Source: Streptomonospora litoralis (GTDB lineage Bacteria; Actinomycetota; Actinomycetes; Streptosporangiales; Streptosporangiaceae). From it: a stretch of DNA of 64,000 nt. The notes beneath the pieces are model-generated. The model was given only the letters and a program-made list of their open reading frames with translations. It was not told the origin of the DNA and did not search any database. The stretch is from positions 677,101 through 741,100 of the forward strand of contig NZ_CP036455.1 in NCBI RefSeq assembly GCF_004323735.1, read 5' to 3'. The position numbers were made by a program, and so were the translations under genes. This document shows, piece after piece, positions 8,210 to 17,429 of the stretch (position 1 is the first letter of the stretch; each line of letters starts with the position of its first letter).

Positions 8210-9424
8210 ATGGCCGCGATGACGGCGCTGAAGGACCGGGCGCGCCACTACCGCAACCTCGCCATGGAGACCTACTGGTCGGTGCGGCGCCGCCGTCCCG
8301 CGATCGACCACGCCGTGCGGGCCTTCGAGCGCTACTCCGACGTCGGGGGCGACCGGCTCGCCGCCGCGGTCACCTACTACGCCTTCCTGTCCTTCTTCCC
8401 GCTGCTCGCGCTGGCCTTCGCCGCGGTCGGCTACGCCGCCGCCGTCGAACCGGCCGCCCGCGACTACCTGGACCAGGCCATCCGCGAGACGCTGCCCGGC
8501 CTGGCCGAAGGACTGCCCGTCCAGGAGATCGCCGAGGCACGCACCGGTGCCGGCATCCTGGGCCTGCTCGGCCTGCTCTACGCGGGCGTGGGCGCCTTGG
8601 GCTCGGTCCGCGAGGCGCTGCACCGGGTCTGGCTGAAGGACGTCGGCGACGGACCCAACTTCGTCGTCGCCAAGCTCCTCGACATCCTGGTGATGGCCGT
8701 GCTGGGCCTGTGCCTGCTGGGCTCGGTCGCGCTGACCAGCGTCGCCCAGGCGGCCACACACTGGCTGCTGGGGTTCCTGCAACTGCAGGATTCGCTCGTG
8801 GCGGTGGGTGCGACCCGCGCGCTGGGTCTGGCCATCGCCGTGGCGGTCGACACGGTCATCTTCCTGGTCGTCTTCTCCCGCCTGTCGGGCACCCGCCGCC
8901 CGCTGCGCCTGCTGTGGCGCGGCGCGCTGCTGGCGGCCTTCGGCTTCGAGATCCTCAAGGCCGCGGCCGCCCTGCTGATCAGCGGCACGCTCAGCAACCC
9001 GGTCTACGCGTCTTTCGCGGTGGTCGTCGGCCTGCTGGTGTGGATCAACCTGGTGATGCGGATGCTGCTGCTGTGCGCCGCCTGGACCGCCACGTGGCTG
9101 CCGGTACCGCCGCCGTACCAGGGCGCGGTGCCCTCGGGCCTGCCGATAGGCCTCTCCGACGAGGAGCCTCCGCGGGAGGTGGTGCGCCAGGACCTCGGCC
9201 CCTCGGCGGCGGTGCTGCCCGCCCGGCCCACCGATCGCCTGATGCGCCGCTCGCGCCGGTTGGACCGGCGCCGGCGGGCCGCGGCCGCGCTGCGGCGCCT
9301 GGCCGTCCCGGCGGCCCTGGCGGGTGCGGCCGCCGGGGCACTGGCCTGGCGCAGGCGCCACAGGCGGGACGGGGACGGCGACGATCGCGGCGCCGCTCGC
9401 GATCGGCGCGCCGGTCGCGCCTGA
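8210..9424 (+). CDS. YihY/BrkB family membrane protein
   Basis: A 404-residue membrane protein of the YihY/UPF0761 family, once mistaken for RNase BN; its cellular role is unsettled. Six hydrophobic segments are visible between about residues 35 and 290. The first contains the family hallmark AAAVTYYAFLSFFPLLAL near residues 46-63, and the last is followed by WTATWLPVPPPYQG. After ~300 the protein becomes a charged cytoplasmic tail with a final short hydrophobic stretch and poly-Arg end. The ATG at 8210 follows GGAAGGAGG; a second ATG at 8219 is also possible. It stands alone, divergent from the gal operon. Confidence 0.85.
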   Translation: MAAMTALKDRARHYRNLAMETYWSVRRRRPAIDHAVRAFERYSDVGGDRLAAAVTYYAFLSFFPLLALAFAAVGYAAAVEPAARDYLDQAIRETLPGLAEGLPVQEIAEARTGAGILGLLGLLYAGVGALGSVREALHRVWLKDVGDGPNFVVAKLLDILVMAVLGLCLLGSVALTSVAQAATHWLLGFLQLQDSLVAVGATRALGLAIAVAVDTVIFLVVFSRLSGTRRPLRLLWRGALLAAFGFEILKAAAALLISGTLSNPVYASFAVVVGLLVWINLVMRMLLLCAAWTATWLPVPPPYQGAVPSGLPIGLSDEEPPREVVRQDLGPSAAVLPARPTDRLMRRSRRLDRRRRAAAALRRLAVPAALAGAAAGALAWRRRHRRDGDGDDRGAARDRRAGRA

Positions 9425-9978
9425 TTCCGGCGGTTCCGGCGCTGCTGTCCCAGGGCGCCCCAAGCCCGCTCCCACGCGCGGCGCGGGCCCGGCACGCGCT
9501 TCGCCATCGCGACATCCGTCCAACCAGAGACCGTCTGGAGTGACGGTTCGCGCCCCGAATACGTTATCGAGATCACGTATCGGTTACTTCGGGGCAGTCT
9601 TCTCTGTGATTGTGTAGCGTGATCTTGAAGCGCCGATGCGGACGACGGCGTGCCCGCCGCGTCCGTCTGGCGCTCCGTGCGGTCGGCCCCGCGCCTCGCC
9701 CGGTCCGGGCGCGCCCGCACAAAAGCGCGCGGCCGCACCGGCGCCTCGGTGTTCCCGGACTGCATCCGGCCGGACCGGCGTGGTGCACGCAGACCGGCTC
9801 CATCGTCGCGCAGCGCCGCCCATCGCCGGCGTCCGTATTACTCGCCCGATGTCATTTCGCCCGATCCACCCAGGAACGGAACCTGCATGACACGTACTGA
9901 CGAATCGGGCAGAGGCTCGCCTAGGGTGCGGTCAGCGTCGGTGCGCGAACCGGCCGGACGACAGTGCGGAGGTTGACC
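9425..9978. other. gene-free stretch with one long hairpin
   Basis: About 550 bases between the YihY gene and the GCS2-family gene. The one structure I can support is at 9553-9594: CCCCGAA pairs with TTCGGGG, and inside it TACGT pairs with ACGTA around TATCGAGATC. It could be a terminator or an operator. The rest is GC-rich and shows no protein-like frame; it probably also holds the promoter of the next two genes. Confidence 0.45.
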
Positions 9979-11229
9979 GTGGCCATCGAATTCAACGACT
10001 CCCAGCGGGCCACTCTCGGCGTGGAATGGGAACTGCAACTCGTCGACGTGCACACCCGGCACCTGCGCCAGGAGGCCCAGCAGGTCCTCGGTGAACTGCC
10101 CGACCTCAGCGAGGCATCGGACAGCCCGCCGCTGCGCCACGAGCTGATGCAGTGCACGGTGGAGGTCGTCACCGGCATCTGCGAGACCGTCGAGGAGGCC
10201 CGCAACGACCTGGCGGGCAGCATCGCGCGGCTGAACAGCGTGCTGGAGCCCCGCGAGGCCGCGCTCATCTGCGCCGGGACGCATCCCATCGACGACTGGC
10301 GCGACCAGACTCTCTCCCCGATACAGCGCTACGGCGAACTCATCGACGAGATGCAGTGGCTCGCGCGGCGCATTCTCACCTTCGGCGTCCACGTGCACGT
10401 CGGCGTGCGGTCGCGGGAGAAGGCGATTCCCATGGTCAACGCGCTGGCCGACTACCTGCCGCACTTCCTCGCCCTGACCGCCTCCAGTCCTTTCTGGAGC
10501 GGCCATGACACCGGGCTGGCATCCAGCCGGTCGATCATCTTCGGCGCGCTGCCCACGTCGGGTCCGCCGCCGCGTCTCGAACACTGGGACGCGTTCGAGG
10601 AATATATGGAAACCCTGCTCCGAGCGGGGACCATATCGAGTATCAAGGAAGTCTGGTGGGACGTCCGCCCGCACCCCGATTTCGGCACCATCGAGATCCG
10701 GATGTTCGACGGCATTCCCACACTGCGCGAGGTCGGCATGGCCGCCGCGTTGTCCCAAAGCCTGGTTCGGCTGTTCGATCAGCAGTTGGACCGCGGCTAC
10801 GGGCTTCCCAATCCACCCTCATGGGTGGTCAACGACAACAAATGGCGGGCCACCCGCTACGGCCTGGACGCCCGGATCATCACCGACGACCAAGGGCACA
10901 CCATGCCGCTGCGCGACGATCTGCACGAGCTGCTCCGCGAGCTCGAACCCGTCGCGGCGCGGCTGGGCTGTGCCGAGGACCTCGGCGTCGCCTCGGAGAT
11001 CCTGGACAAGGGCGCGTCCTATGAGCGTCAACGTGCCGTCATCGACGACGGCGGCACCCTGAACGACGTCGTGGACTCGCTGGTGGCGGAGTTCCGCGCC
11101 GACGGCTTCCCCGCGGCGCCCCTCTCCGCGAACTCCCCCGACCCTGCCACCGGTCACCAGGCGGCACGCGGCGGCACCGGTACCGACTATGCGACGAAGA
11201 ACAGGGGGCCATCCCATGCAGGGGCGTGA
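9979..11229 (+). CDS. carboxylate-amine ligase of the glutamate-cysteine ligase 2 (YbdK) family
   Basis: A 416-residue ATP-dependent ligase of the GCS2/YbdK group, which joins an amino acid carboxylate to an amine, in some members glutamate to cysteine. Visible family signatures are GVEWELQLVD (14-23), ICAGTHP (97-103) and the metal/ATP region FGVHVHVGV (135-143), followed by PHPDFGTIEIRMFD. Actinomycetes make mycothiol and ergothioneine rather than glutathione, so its true substrate is uncertain. The GTG at 9979 has GGAGG six bases upstream and gives the canonical start MAIEF. Its end overlaps the next gene by 14 bases, so it is probably coupled with the M20 amidohydrolase, suggesting a paired ligase/hydrolase function on related amides. 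Confidence 0.85.
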   Translation: MAIEFNDSQRATLGVEWELQLVDVHTRHLRQEAQQVLGELPDLSEASDSPPLRHELMQCTVEVVTGICETVEEARNDLAGSIARLNSVLEPREAALICAGTHPIDDWRDQTLSPIQRYGELIDEMQWLARRILTFGVHVHVGVRSREKAIPMVNALADYLPHFLALTASSPFWSGHDTGLASSRSIIFGALPTSGPPPRLEHWDAFEEYMETLLRAGTISSIKEVWWDVRPHPDFGTIEIRMFDGIPTLREVGMAAALSQSLVRLFDQQLDRGYGLPNPPSWVVNDNKWRATRYGLDARIITDDQGHTMPLRDDLHELLRELEPVAARLGCAEDLGVASEILDKGASYERQRAVIDDGGTLNDVVDSLVAEFRADGFPAAPLSANSPDPATGHQAARGGTGTDYATKNRGPSHAGA

Positions 11230-12457
11230 CCTGCGGGAGCAACTGAACGCTTTTCTTGCTCGCCACGAGCGCGAGTTCACCGAGTTCCGGCGCGATCTGC
11301 ACATGCATCCCGAACTCGCCTTCGCCGAGCACCGCACCACCCAGCGGCTCGCCGACCGGCTGCGCAGCGTCGGACTCGCACCCCGGTCGCTGCCGCACAC
11401 CACCGGCCTCGTCTGCGACATCGGCGCCGGCGAAGGCCCCACGGTCGCGCTGCGCGCCGACATCGACGCGCTTCCCCTCACCGACGAGAAGGACGTCCCC
11501 TACCGCTCGACCGTCCCCGGTGCCGCGCACTCCTGCGGCCACGACGTGCACACCACCGTGCTGCTGGCCACCGGGCTGTTCCTGGCGCAGCAGGCCCGCG
11601 CCGGTGCGCTGCCCGGCCGGGTGCGGCTGCTGTTCCAGCCGGCCGAGGAGCTGCCCGGCGGGGCGCGCGAGGTCGTCGACGCCGGCGGAATCGACGGGGT
11701 AGACCGCATTTTCGCGCTGCACTGCGATCCGCGGCTGCTCACCGGCCAGGTCGGGCTGCGCAGCGGTGCCATCACCGCCGCCTGCGACCAGGTGCTGGTG
11801 CGGTTGTCGGGCGCCGGGGGACACACTGCGCGGCCGCACCTGACCTCCGACCTGGTCTACGCGCTGGGCAAGGTCGTCACCGAACTGCCCGCCGCCCTTT
11901 CGCGGCGGGTGGACCCGCGGGCGGGCTTCAGCCTGGTGTGGGGGCGCGTCAGCGCGGGATCTGCACCCAACGCCATTCCCGACGACGGCGTGGCCGAGGG
12001 GACCGTGCGCTGCCTGGACGACGACGCCTGGCACGCCGCGCCCGAGCTCATCCGCGAGCTGGTCGACTCCGTCGTGGCCGGCTACGGCGCCCGCGCCGAG
12101 GTCGACTACCGCCGCGGAGTCCCGCCCACGGTCAACGAGTCCACCAGCGTGCGGATGCTGCAGGACGCCTGTGCGCAGGCACTGGGCCCCGAAGCCGTCG
12201 CAGACACCCCCCAGAGCCTGGGCGGCGAGGACTTCGCCTGGTACCTGGAGCACGTTCCCGGCGCGCTGGCCCGGTTGGGGACGCATTCGCCGCAGTCCAG
12301 CTCGCCGATGCTGGACCTGCACCGCGGTACCTTCGACGTCGACGAGCGGGCGATCGGCGTCGGCGTGCAGCTGATGTCGGCCACCGCGCTGACCGCGCTG
12401 TGGGAGTGCGCCCGCGCCGCTGACGGCGACCCCGTGCAGAACGCCGCGCTGGCCTGA
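11216..12457 (+). CDS. M20 family amidohydrolase (AmiA/IAA-hydrolase type)
   Basis: A 413-residue zinc-dependent hydrolase that removes acyl groups from N-acyl amino acids or opens related amide bonds. Metal-binding motifs are in order: LHMHPEL (28-34), LRADIDALP (79-87), HSCGHDVH (105-112), PAEELPGGAR (around 140) and GEDFAWYLE (around 341). The dimerisation insert GAGGHTARPH is present. The ATG at 11216 overlaps the upstream ligase gene by 14 bases. In M. tuberculosis related amidohydrolases (amiA1/amiB1) lie near deoD, add and lpdA, as here. Substrate unknown. Confidence 0.88.
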   Translation: MQGRDLREQLNAFLARHEREFTEFRRDLHMHPELAFAEHRTTQRLADRLRSVGLAPRSLPHTTGLVCDIGAGEGPTVALRADIDALPLTDEKDVPYRSTVPGAAHSCGHDVHTTVLLATGLFLAQQARAGALPGRVRLLFQPAEELPGGAREVVDAGGIDGVDRIFALHCDPRLLTGQVGLRSGAITAACDQVLVRLSGAGGHTARPHLTSDLVYALGKVVTELPAALSRRVDPRAGFSLVWGRVSAGSAPNAIPDDGVAEGTVRCLDDDAWHAAPELIRELVDSVVAGYGARAEVDYRRGVPPTVNESTSVRMLQDACAQALGPEAVADTPQSLGGEDFAWYLEHVPGALARLGTHSPQSSSPMLDLHRGTFDVDERAIGVGVQLMSATALTALWECARAADGDPVQNAALA

Positions 12458-12634
12458 CGAAGGCATATTCCGCGCTCGGCCCCCTGACCGTCGGGCCGCT
12501 GCACGCGCGCACCGCCGTCGCCGCGGGCGCGGCGCGCCGGCACTGCGCCGGCGCTCCCGTGGCACCGCCGAAGTGCGACGGGTGCCGCCGTCGGCGCTCC
12601 CCACCGGCTCGGCACGGGTGGCATCCTGATCTGT

Positions 12635-13732
12635 ATGAGCCACCCGATGAGCCTGGACGAGATCCGGCGCGCGCCCAAGGTGCTGTTGCACGACCACCTC
12701 GACGGCGGGCTGCGTCCCGAGACCGTCGTCGAGCTTGCCGAGGACGCCGGCTACACCGCGCTGCCCGAGAGCGACGCCGCCGAACTGGGGGTGTGGTTCC
12801 GCAACGCCTCGGACTCCGGGGCTCTGGAGCGCTACCTGGAAACCTTCACACATACCGTCGGGGTGATGCAGACCCGCGAGGCCCTGGAGCGGGTCGCCGC
12901 CGAGTGCGCCGAGGACCTGGCCGCCGACGGCGTCGTCTACGCCGAGGTGCGCTATGCGCCCGAGCAGCACCTGGATGCCGGCCTGTCGCTGGACGAGGTG
13001 GTCGAGGCGGTGCTGGAAGGTTTCCGCGTCGGCCAGAGTCGCGCCGCCGAGCAGGGGCGGCCGATCATCGTGGGCACGCTGCTGACGGCGATGCGCCACG
13101 CGGCCCGCTCCCGCGAGATCGCCGAGCTCGCGGTGCGCTACCGCGACGTGGGTGTGGTGGGCTTCGACATCGCCGGTGCCGAGGCCGGTTACCCGCCGAC
13201 CCGCCACTTGGACGCCTTCGAGTACATGCGCCGGGAGAACGCGCACTTCACCATCCACGCGGGCGAGGCGTTCGGGCTGCCCTCCATCTGGGAGGCGCTG
13301 CAGTGGTGCGGCGCCGACCGCCTGGGCCACGGTGTGCGCATCGTCGACGACATCGACTACGCCGAGGGCGGCAAGGTCCGGATGAGCCGGCTGGCCCGCT
13401 ACGTGCGCGACCAGCGGGTGCCGCTGGAGATGTGCCCCAGCTCCAACGTGCAGACGGGCGCGGCGCCCTCGATCGCCGAACACCCCATCGGCCTGCTGCG
13501 CGAGCTGCGCTTCCGGGTGACGGTCAACACCGACAACCGGCTGCAGAGCGGCACGAGCCTGTCGGAGGAGTTCGCCAAGCTCTCGTCGGCCTTCGGCTAC
13601 GACTGGGACGACATGGAGTGGTTCACGGTCAACGCGATGAAGTCGGCGTTCCTGCCCTTCGACGAGCGGCTCGCGCTGATCAACGGACGGATCAAGCCGG
13701 GGTTCGCGCAGCTGAAGTGGGCGACGAGATGA
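12635..13732 (+). CDS. add: adenosine deaminase
   Basis: Deaminates adenosine and deoxyadenosine to inosine in purine salvage. The 365-residue TIM-barrel protein has the zinc-binding [10 protein letters not shown] (19-28), the catalytic HAGE (near 207) and the later LGHGVRI. The usual C-terminal SDDP-type motif appears as NTDNR (near 298-302), a variant common in actinobacterial members. ATG at 12635; a second ATG four codons later is equally possible. It overlaps the next gene by ATGA. Purine nucleoside phosphorylase, which would use the inosine produced, lies 1.4 kb away on the other strand. Confidence 0.94.
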   Translation: MSHPMSLDEIRRAPKVLLHDHLDGGLRPETVVELAEDAGYTALPESDAAELGVWFRNASDSGALERYLETFTHTVGVMQTREALERVAAECAEDLAADGVVYAEVRYAPEQHLDAGLSLDEVVEAVLEGFRVGQSRAAEQGRPIIVGTLLTAMRHAARSREIAELAVRYRDVGVVGFDIAGAEAGYPPTRHLDAFEYMRRENAHFTIHAGEAFGLPSIWEALQWCGADRLGHGVRIVDDIDYAEGGKVRMSRLARYVRDQRVPLEMCPSSNVQTGAAPSIAEHPIGLLRELRFRVTVNTDNRLQSGTSLSEEFAKLSSAFGYDWDDMEWFTVNAMKSAFLPFDERLALINGRIKPGFAQLKWATR

Positions 13733-14373
13733 AGCCGCTGTCCTCGCCGGCGTCCCGCGTCCTGGGCTGGGGCTGGGTCGCGGTCGTCGCGCTGCTGCTG
13801 GTCGACCTCGCCTTCCGCGGCAGCGGCGCCTCCAGCCTGGTGGCGGGGTCGGTGCTGCTGATCACCGTGGGTGTCGCCTATGTGCTGTGGCTGCGTCCGC
13901 GGGTGGTGCCCGGCGCCGAGGGAGTGCGCCTGGTCAACCCGCTGCGTGACACCTTCGTCCCGTGGTCGGTGTTCACCTGGGCCGACGTCACCGACGCGCT
14001 GCGCGTGCACGCGGGCGAGGACGTGTACCGCTCCTGGTCGCTGCGCGAGACCAGGCGCGCCCGGGTGCGCGAGAACCTGCGCCGCGCCGATGACGGGTCC
14101 GGCGTCGCCGCACAGGCCGACGACGACCCGCGGTCGATGCGCCCGGTCGACCACGCGGCGCGGCAGCTGCGCGAAGAGGCGCAGCGGCGCCGGGCGCAGC
14201 CCACGGCCGGTTCCGTGCCCGGCGAGGCCGCCGCTAGCGCCTCCGAGGACGCGGCGCCGGACGGCGGAGGCCGCGGCGCGCCGCGCACGCCTTCCACCGT
14301 GTGGGCGCCCGACGCCGTCGCCGCGCTCGGGATTCCGGTGTTCCTGCTGATCATGGTGCTGCTGCTGATCTGA
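13729..14373 (+). CDS. PH-domain-like membrane protein
   Basis: A 214-residue protein with two hydrophobic helices at about residues 10-27 and 32-49, a bacterial PH-like domain (about 55-115, containing [13 protein letters not shown] and [10 protein letters not shown]), a disordered polar linker of ~75 residues rich in A, R, E and D, and a last membrane helix at the very C-terminus (about 196-214). It starts at 13729, overlapping the adenosine deaminase stop by ATGA, so the two are translated together. Similar small membrane proteins of unknown role are common in actinobacteria. The domain call is from pattern only. Confidence 0.65.
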   Translation: MKPLSSPASRVLGWGWVAVVALLLVDLAFRGSGASSLVAGSVLLITVGVAYVLWLRPRVVPGAEGVRLVNPLRDTFVPWSVFTWADVTDALRVHAGEDVYRSWSLRETRRARVRENLRRADDGSGVAAQADDDPRSMRPVDHAARQLREEAQRRRAQPTAGSVPGEAAASASEDAAPDGGGRGAPRTPSTVWAPDAVAALGIPVFLLIMVLLLI

Positions 14374-14375
14374 GT

Positions 14376-14404
14376 CAGGCCGCGGGCCGTTCGAACGCGG
14401 CCTG
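14376..14404 (+). terminator. hairpin terminator after the add operon
   Basis: A perfect 9-base stem, CAGGCCGCG with CGCGGCCTG, and an 11-base loop, starting 2 bases past the stop codon. Confidence 0.65.
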
Positions 14405-15004
14405 GACGCACCCGGCGACGACCGGAGCGGCTCTGCGCGGGGCGGGTGCGTGCGCCGTCCGATGGGTGCGCTGCGCCCTCTGGGTCGTCCGGGACCGAGC
14501 CCTTGCGGGGGACGGGTCTGTCTCCCGCCTCTACCGGTTCCGGGGCTCTCCGTTGCTCTGGCGGACGTACAGCGTCATCGGGGGGCGTCGCGTGCGGCCG
14601 GGTCGCTCGTCGGGGGTTGACCGCGTCGCCGATCGATGGTTAGGTAAGGCATGCCTAAACGTTGATCGGTGGGACGGCGGGCTGAAGCGGATCTCCGTTC
14701 CGCCCCCAGCGGGTTAGGCGGCATGGGTCAACTGAATAGTGGCGCGCCGCCGCCGGCACGGATCGCCACCCGTGCGCCGGCGCGGGCGCACCGGTCGCGG
14801 GGACCGGTCGGCCCGCACAGCGGCGCGAAGTACCACCTGAAATGCGGCACGGGGCTCGCCACGGGGTCTGCGGGGACCTCGCTCCGCGCCGCATCCGAAG
14901 ATCCCGCCGCCGGTGTGCGCGCGGTCGGCGCCCACCCCTCCCGGGCCTCGGGAGGCTGCTCGCCACGCGGGCGTCGGCACCGGCCATCGGCAGTGGGACT
15001 CATC
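14405..15004. other. 600-base gene-free region with an iron box
   Basis: Between two convergent transcription units. Open frames here are Arg/Ala/Gly-rich and resemble no protein. Contents I can support are the DtxR-type box at 14640-14658 and a small hairpin at 14937-14955 (CCTCCCG with CGGGAGG). A small RNA or a very short gene controlled by the box is possible but cannot be shown. Confidence 0.45.
14640..14658. promoter_or_regulatory. DtxR/IdeR-type iron box
   Basis: TTAGGTAAGGCATGCCTAA is a 19-base interrupted palindrome that matches the classical DtxR/IdeR/DmdR operator TTAGGTTAGGCTAACCTAA at 15 of 19 positions, including both TTAGGT/CCTAA ends. Such boxes normally overlap promoters of siderophore, ferritin or iron-uptake genes. 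Here no gene starts within several hundred bases on either strand. Confidence 0.7.
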
Positions 15005-15058
15005 GGACGCGCGCACCCGGCGGCCCTGCGCGGAAGAGCCGCCGGGTGCGCCGCGTCC
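15005..15058 (-). terminator. long hairpin terminator of the PNP gene
   Basis: A 20-base stem with one bulge: the inner 13 bases 15012-15024 pair perfectly with 15038-15050, extended outward by GGACGCG with CGCGTCC. It lies about 60 bases downstream of the PNP stop on the minus strand. Confidence 0.7.
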
Positions 15059-15121
15059 GCGGTCGTGAGCGTTCTCGGCCGTGCCCGGACGCACCACGGG
15101 TCCGGACGCGGCGGCGCGGCC

Positions 15122-15952
15122 TCAGATACGCGAGAGCGTCGCGTTGAGCAGGCCGCCCAGCCGCCGAGCCCGCTGCTGGATCACATCCAGCGCCTTGAGC
15201 GAGTCGAACCGCTCGAAGACCGCCCCCATCGCGTCGTTGCTCACGACGGAGAGCCCCAGCACCTCCGCACCCATCTCCACGGCGGCGATGGTCTCCAGTG
15301 CCATGGAGCGGCCCACCAGATCGGCACCCGCCACCCGCAGCATCGCCAGCTCCGCCGGTGTCTGGAACTGCGGGCCCAGCAGCGAGGCGTAGACGCCTTC
15401 CGTCAGTGAAGGGTCGGCCTCCTGGGCCAGCGCCCGCAGCCGCGGGCTGTAGGCCTCGGTCAGGTCGACGAAGTCGGGACCCGCCAGCGGCGAGGTCGAG
15501 GTCAGGTTGATGTGGTCGCGCAGCATGATCGGCTGCCCCACCGAGAAGTCGGCGCGCAGCGATCCGGCCGCGCCGGTGAGCACGACCGTGGACGCACCGG
15601 CCGCGATGCCCGTGCGCACCGCGTGGGCGATCCGCATCGGGTCGTGCTCTTCGTAGAGATGGGTGCGGCCGCAGAAGACCGCTACCCGCTTGTCGCCGAC
15701 CCGGGTGCTGCGCACCGTCGAGTCGTGGCCGGCCGCCGTGGGCGCCACGAATCCGGGAAGGTCGGTCATGTCCAGTCGGATGTCTGCGGTGCCCAGTTCG
15801 TCGGCCGCTCCCGACCAGCCCGAGCCGAGGATGACCATGGCGTCGTAGGAGTCGGTACCGGTGCGGGCCTTGAGCTCGTTCGCCGCCTGCAGGGCCAACT
15901 GCTTGGCCTGGGCGGTCCTGGTCGTTGGGCGCACTTGCGTGGATTCGCTCAC
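15122..15952 (-). CDS. purine nucleoside phosphorylase (trimeric type)
   Basis: Splits inosine and guanosine with phosphate into base plus ribose-1-phosphate. The 276-residue protein is of the low-molecular-weight trimeric family. It has the phosphate loop VILGSGWSG (40-48), the His region GRTHLYEEHDP, the purine-site GPQFQTPAEL and the base-binding SNDAMG near the C-terminus. ATG at 15952. It works in series with adenosine deaminase encoded at 12635-13732. The neighbourhood with lpdA and add resembles the deoD region of M. tuberculosis, from memory. Length and motifs are intact. Confidence 0.93.
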   Translation of the reverse strand: MSESTQVRPTTRTAQAKQLALQAANELKARTGTDSYDAMVILGSGWSGAADELGTADIRLDMTDLPGFVAPTAAGHDSTVRSTRVGDKRVAVFCGRTHLYEEHDPMRIAHAVRTGIAAGASTVVLTGAAGSLRADFSVGQPIMLRDHINLTSTSPLAGPDFVDLTEAYSPRLRALAQEADPSLTEGVYASLLGPQFQTPAELAMLRVAGADLVGRSMALETIAAVEMGAEVLGLSVVSNDAMGAVFERFDSLKALDVIQQRARRLGGLLNATLSRI

Positions 15953-16173
15953 ATCTCAGGACAGTACCCCTGCGTAGTCGAACTCGTCCGGAACGCAACG
16001 CAGTGTGTTCGAAACCGGTCGGAACCGGTTGGCCGGCGATCGCGTCCGAGACGGGAAACCGCCGCGGCGCGCAGCGCGTAGGCCAGGATGGAAATCCGGA
16101 CGCGACTCGCGGCGCGGCCCCGCCGGGGTCGATGCGCCGATCGCGCGGCAGCCCTACCCGAAAGGACGCAGAC

Positions 16174-16395
16174 ATGGCGAAGCACCGGTTGTCGGTGGTC
16201 ACCTACCGCGAGGACGACGGTCGTTACGTCGCCCAGTGCCTGGAGGCCGACATCTCCAGTTTCGGCGGCACCCGCGCAGAAGCCGAGGAGATGATCACCG
16301 AGGCGCTGGAGCTCTACCTCGAAGACGAGCCGGTGCCCGCCCCGGTGAGCGACGCGGCGGTGGGCACCGTCGAGGTCGAGGTCGCCGATGGGTAG
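16174..16395 (+). CDS. HicB-like antitoxin
   Basis: A 73-residue protein with the HicB RNase-H-like half-fold: the strand pattern LSVVTYREDDGRYVAQCLE followed by the helix TRAEAEEMITEALELYLED. HicB binds and blocks HicA and often represses its own promoter. The short acidic tail holds no clear DNA-binding domain. The ATG at 16174 has AAAGGA upstream and an in-frame extension upstream looks non-coding. It overlaps the hicA-like gene by 8 bases, antitoxin first. Confidence 0.85.
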   Translation: MAKHRLSVVTYREDDGRYVAQCLEADISSFGGTRAEAEEMITEALELYLEDEPVPAPVSDAAVGTVEVEVADG

Positions 16396-16759
16396 CAGGG
16401 GCGGCAAGCCGAAGTCGGGCAAGCAGCTCCTCAAGGAGTTGCAACGGGAGGGCTGGACGGTCGCGGGCGTCAAGGGCAGTCACACCAAGCTCCGCGGCCC
16501 CAACGGCAAGGGCATGGTGGTCATCCCCGTACACGGCAACGGAGACCTGCCCCGGGGCACGCAGCGCAGTATCGAGCGCCAGGTCGAGGAGGTCCGCAAG
16601 CAGCAGAACGACCAGCCGGCGACAGGCGTCCAGGACGCCCTCCGCAACAGGCAGCGGAAGACGGGCGGGAAGGCGCGCAAGGACGGGGCGGAACCCTCCG
16701 CCGGTCGGCGGCGGGATCAGAGCCCGAAGCGGTCGCGGCCGAATCGCCGGGGCGGCTGA
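16388..16759 (+). CDS. HicA-like toxin with C-terminal extension
   Basis: HicA toxins are small double-stranded-RNA-binding-fold mRNA interferases. Residues 8-70 fit the family: a lysine-rich start, LLKELQREGW, then GSHTKL with the catalytic His at 32, and the strand MVVIPVHGNGDLPRGTQRS. Canonical HicA proteins are about 60-80 residues; this one has 123, with about 50 extra residues of very basic, disordered composition (K, R, Q, N, G). The gene overlaps the antitoxin by 8 bases. The pair sits in a conserved housekeeping neighbourhood with no sign of a mobile element. Confidence 0.85.
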   Translation: MGSRGGKPKSGKQLLKELQREGWTVAGVKGSHTKLRGPNGKGMVVIPVHGNGDLPRGTQRSIERQVEEVRKQQNDQPATGVQDALRNRQRKTGGKARKDGAEPSAGRRRDQSPKRSRPNRRGG

Positions 16760-16820
16760 TCCGCGTTCGTCGCCGCCGGCCGCGGGCACGGTTCCGGCAG
16801 TGCGGCCGGCCGTCGCCTGC

Positions 16821-17285
16821 TCAGCGCCAGGCCGGAGAACACGGGCGGGAGCGCAGGTCGTCGAGGTAGAACGGGGGCGCGCCGGCCTTTTCGGCGGCAT
16901 CGGCGAGCATAGCCAGGTACAGCGCCGAAGGCAGGCCGCCCTCGTAGTCGTCGAGGACGTGGGTCCAGGCGGTGGCCTCGCCCTCCAGCAGGGTGCTCGC
17001 CCGCACCCGGACGCGCGTGTAGAGGCCGAAGGCCGCGCCGGCGCTGCCGTCGACGTGGGTTTCGTCGCATTCGCCGATGTCGTAGAGGGCCGCGAAGACG
17101 CTCGCGCCGCGCTGCTCGACGATGGTCGCCAGCGCGCCGCCCCACGGCCCCGACTCCCCGCCGAACGTCAGCCGCCAGCCTTCCAGCCAGCCGGTGCCCA
17201 ACAGCGGCGAGCGCGGAGCGTGCCCCGCCATCTGGTCGGGGTCGAGGTTGCAGCCGTAAGCGGCGTAGAGAGCCACGGCGACCAT
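16821..17285 (-). CDS. gamma-glutamylcyclotransferase-like (GGCT fold) protein
   Basis: A 154-residue protein with the GGCT/AIG2-like fold. The N-terminal LYAAYGCNLDP (6-16) corresponds to the substrate-binding YxYGSN-type loop of the family, and WTHVLDDYEGG carries an acidic residue in the expected catalytic place. Members split gamma-glutamyl peptides, but most actinobacterial ones are untested. The ATG at 17285 has no ribosome-binding site, so it may be leaderless; a GTG three codons in is the alternative. It is divergent from lpdA, as its apparent counterpart Rv3304 is next to lpdA in M. tuberculosis (from memory). Confidence 0.75.
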   Translation of the reverse strand: MVAVALYAAYGCNLDPDQMAGHAPRSPLLGTGWLEGWRLTFGGESGPWGGALATIVEQRGASVFAALYDIGECDETHVDGSAGAAFGLYTRVRVRASTLLEGEATAWTHVLDDYEGGLPSALYLAMLADAAEKAGAPPFYLDDLRSRPCSPAWR

Positions 17286-17429
17286 GCTAGACGCGGCCCT
17301 TCGCCCCCGTTGAGATTTTCGCGGCTCGGCATGGCGGACAATGGGTAGCAGGCAGACGAGAGACGTTCCAGGCGGCGGCCCGCGAGGCAGCGGCGCATCG
17401 GCGCGCCCGCCAGAAGGAGTGAAGCAGCT

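Noticed and set aside
14669-15409. A plus-strand open frame downstream of the iron box as the missing iron-regulated gene.
   Set aside because: The translation is Arg/Ala/Gly-rich without family resemblance, has no ribosome-binding site, and its second half is antisense to the PNP gene.
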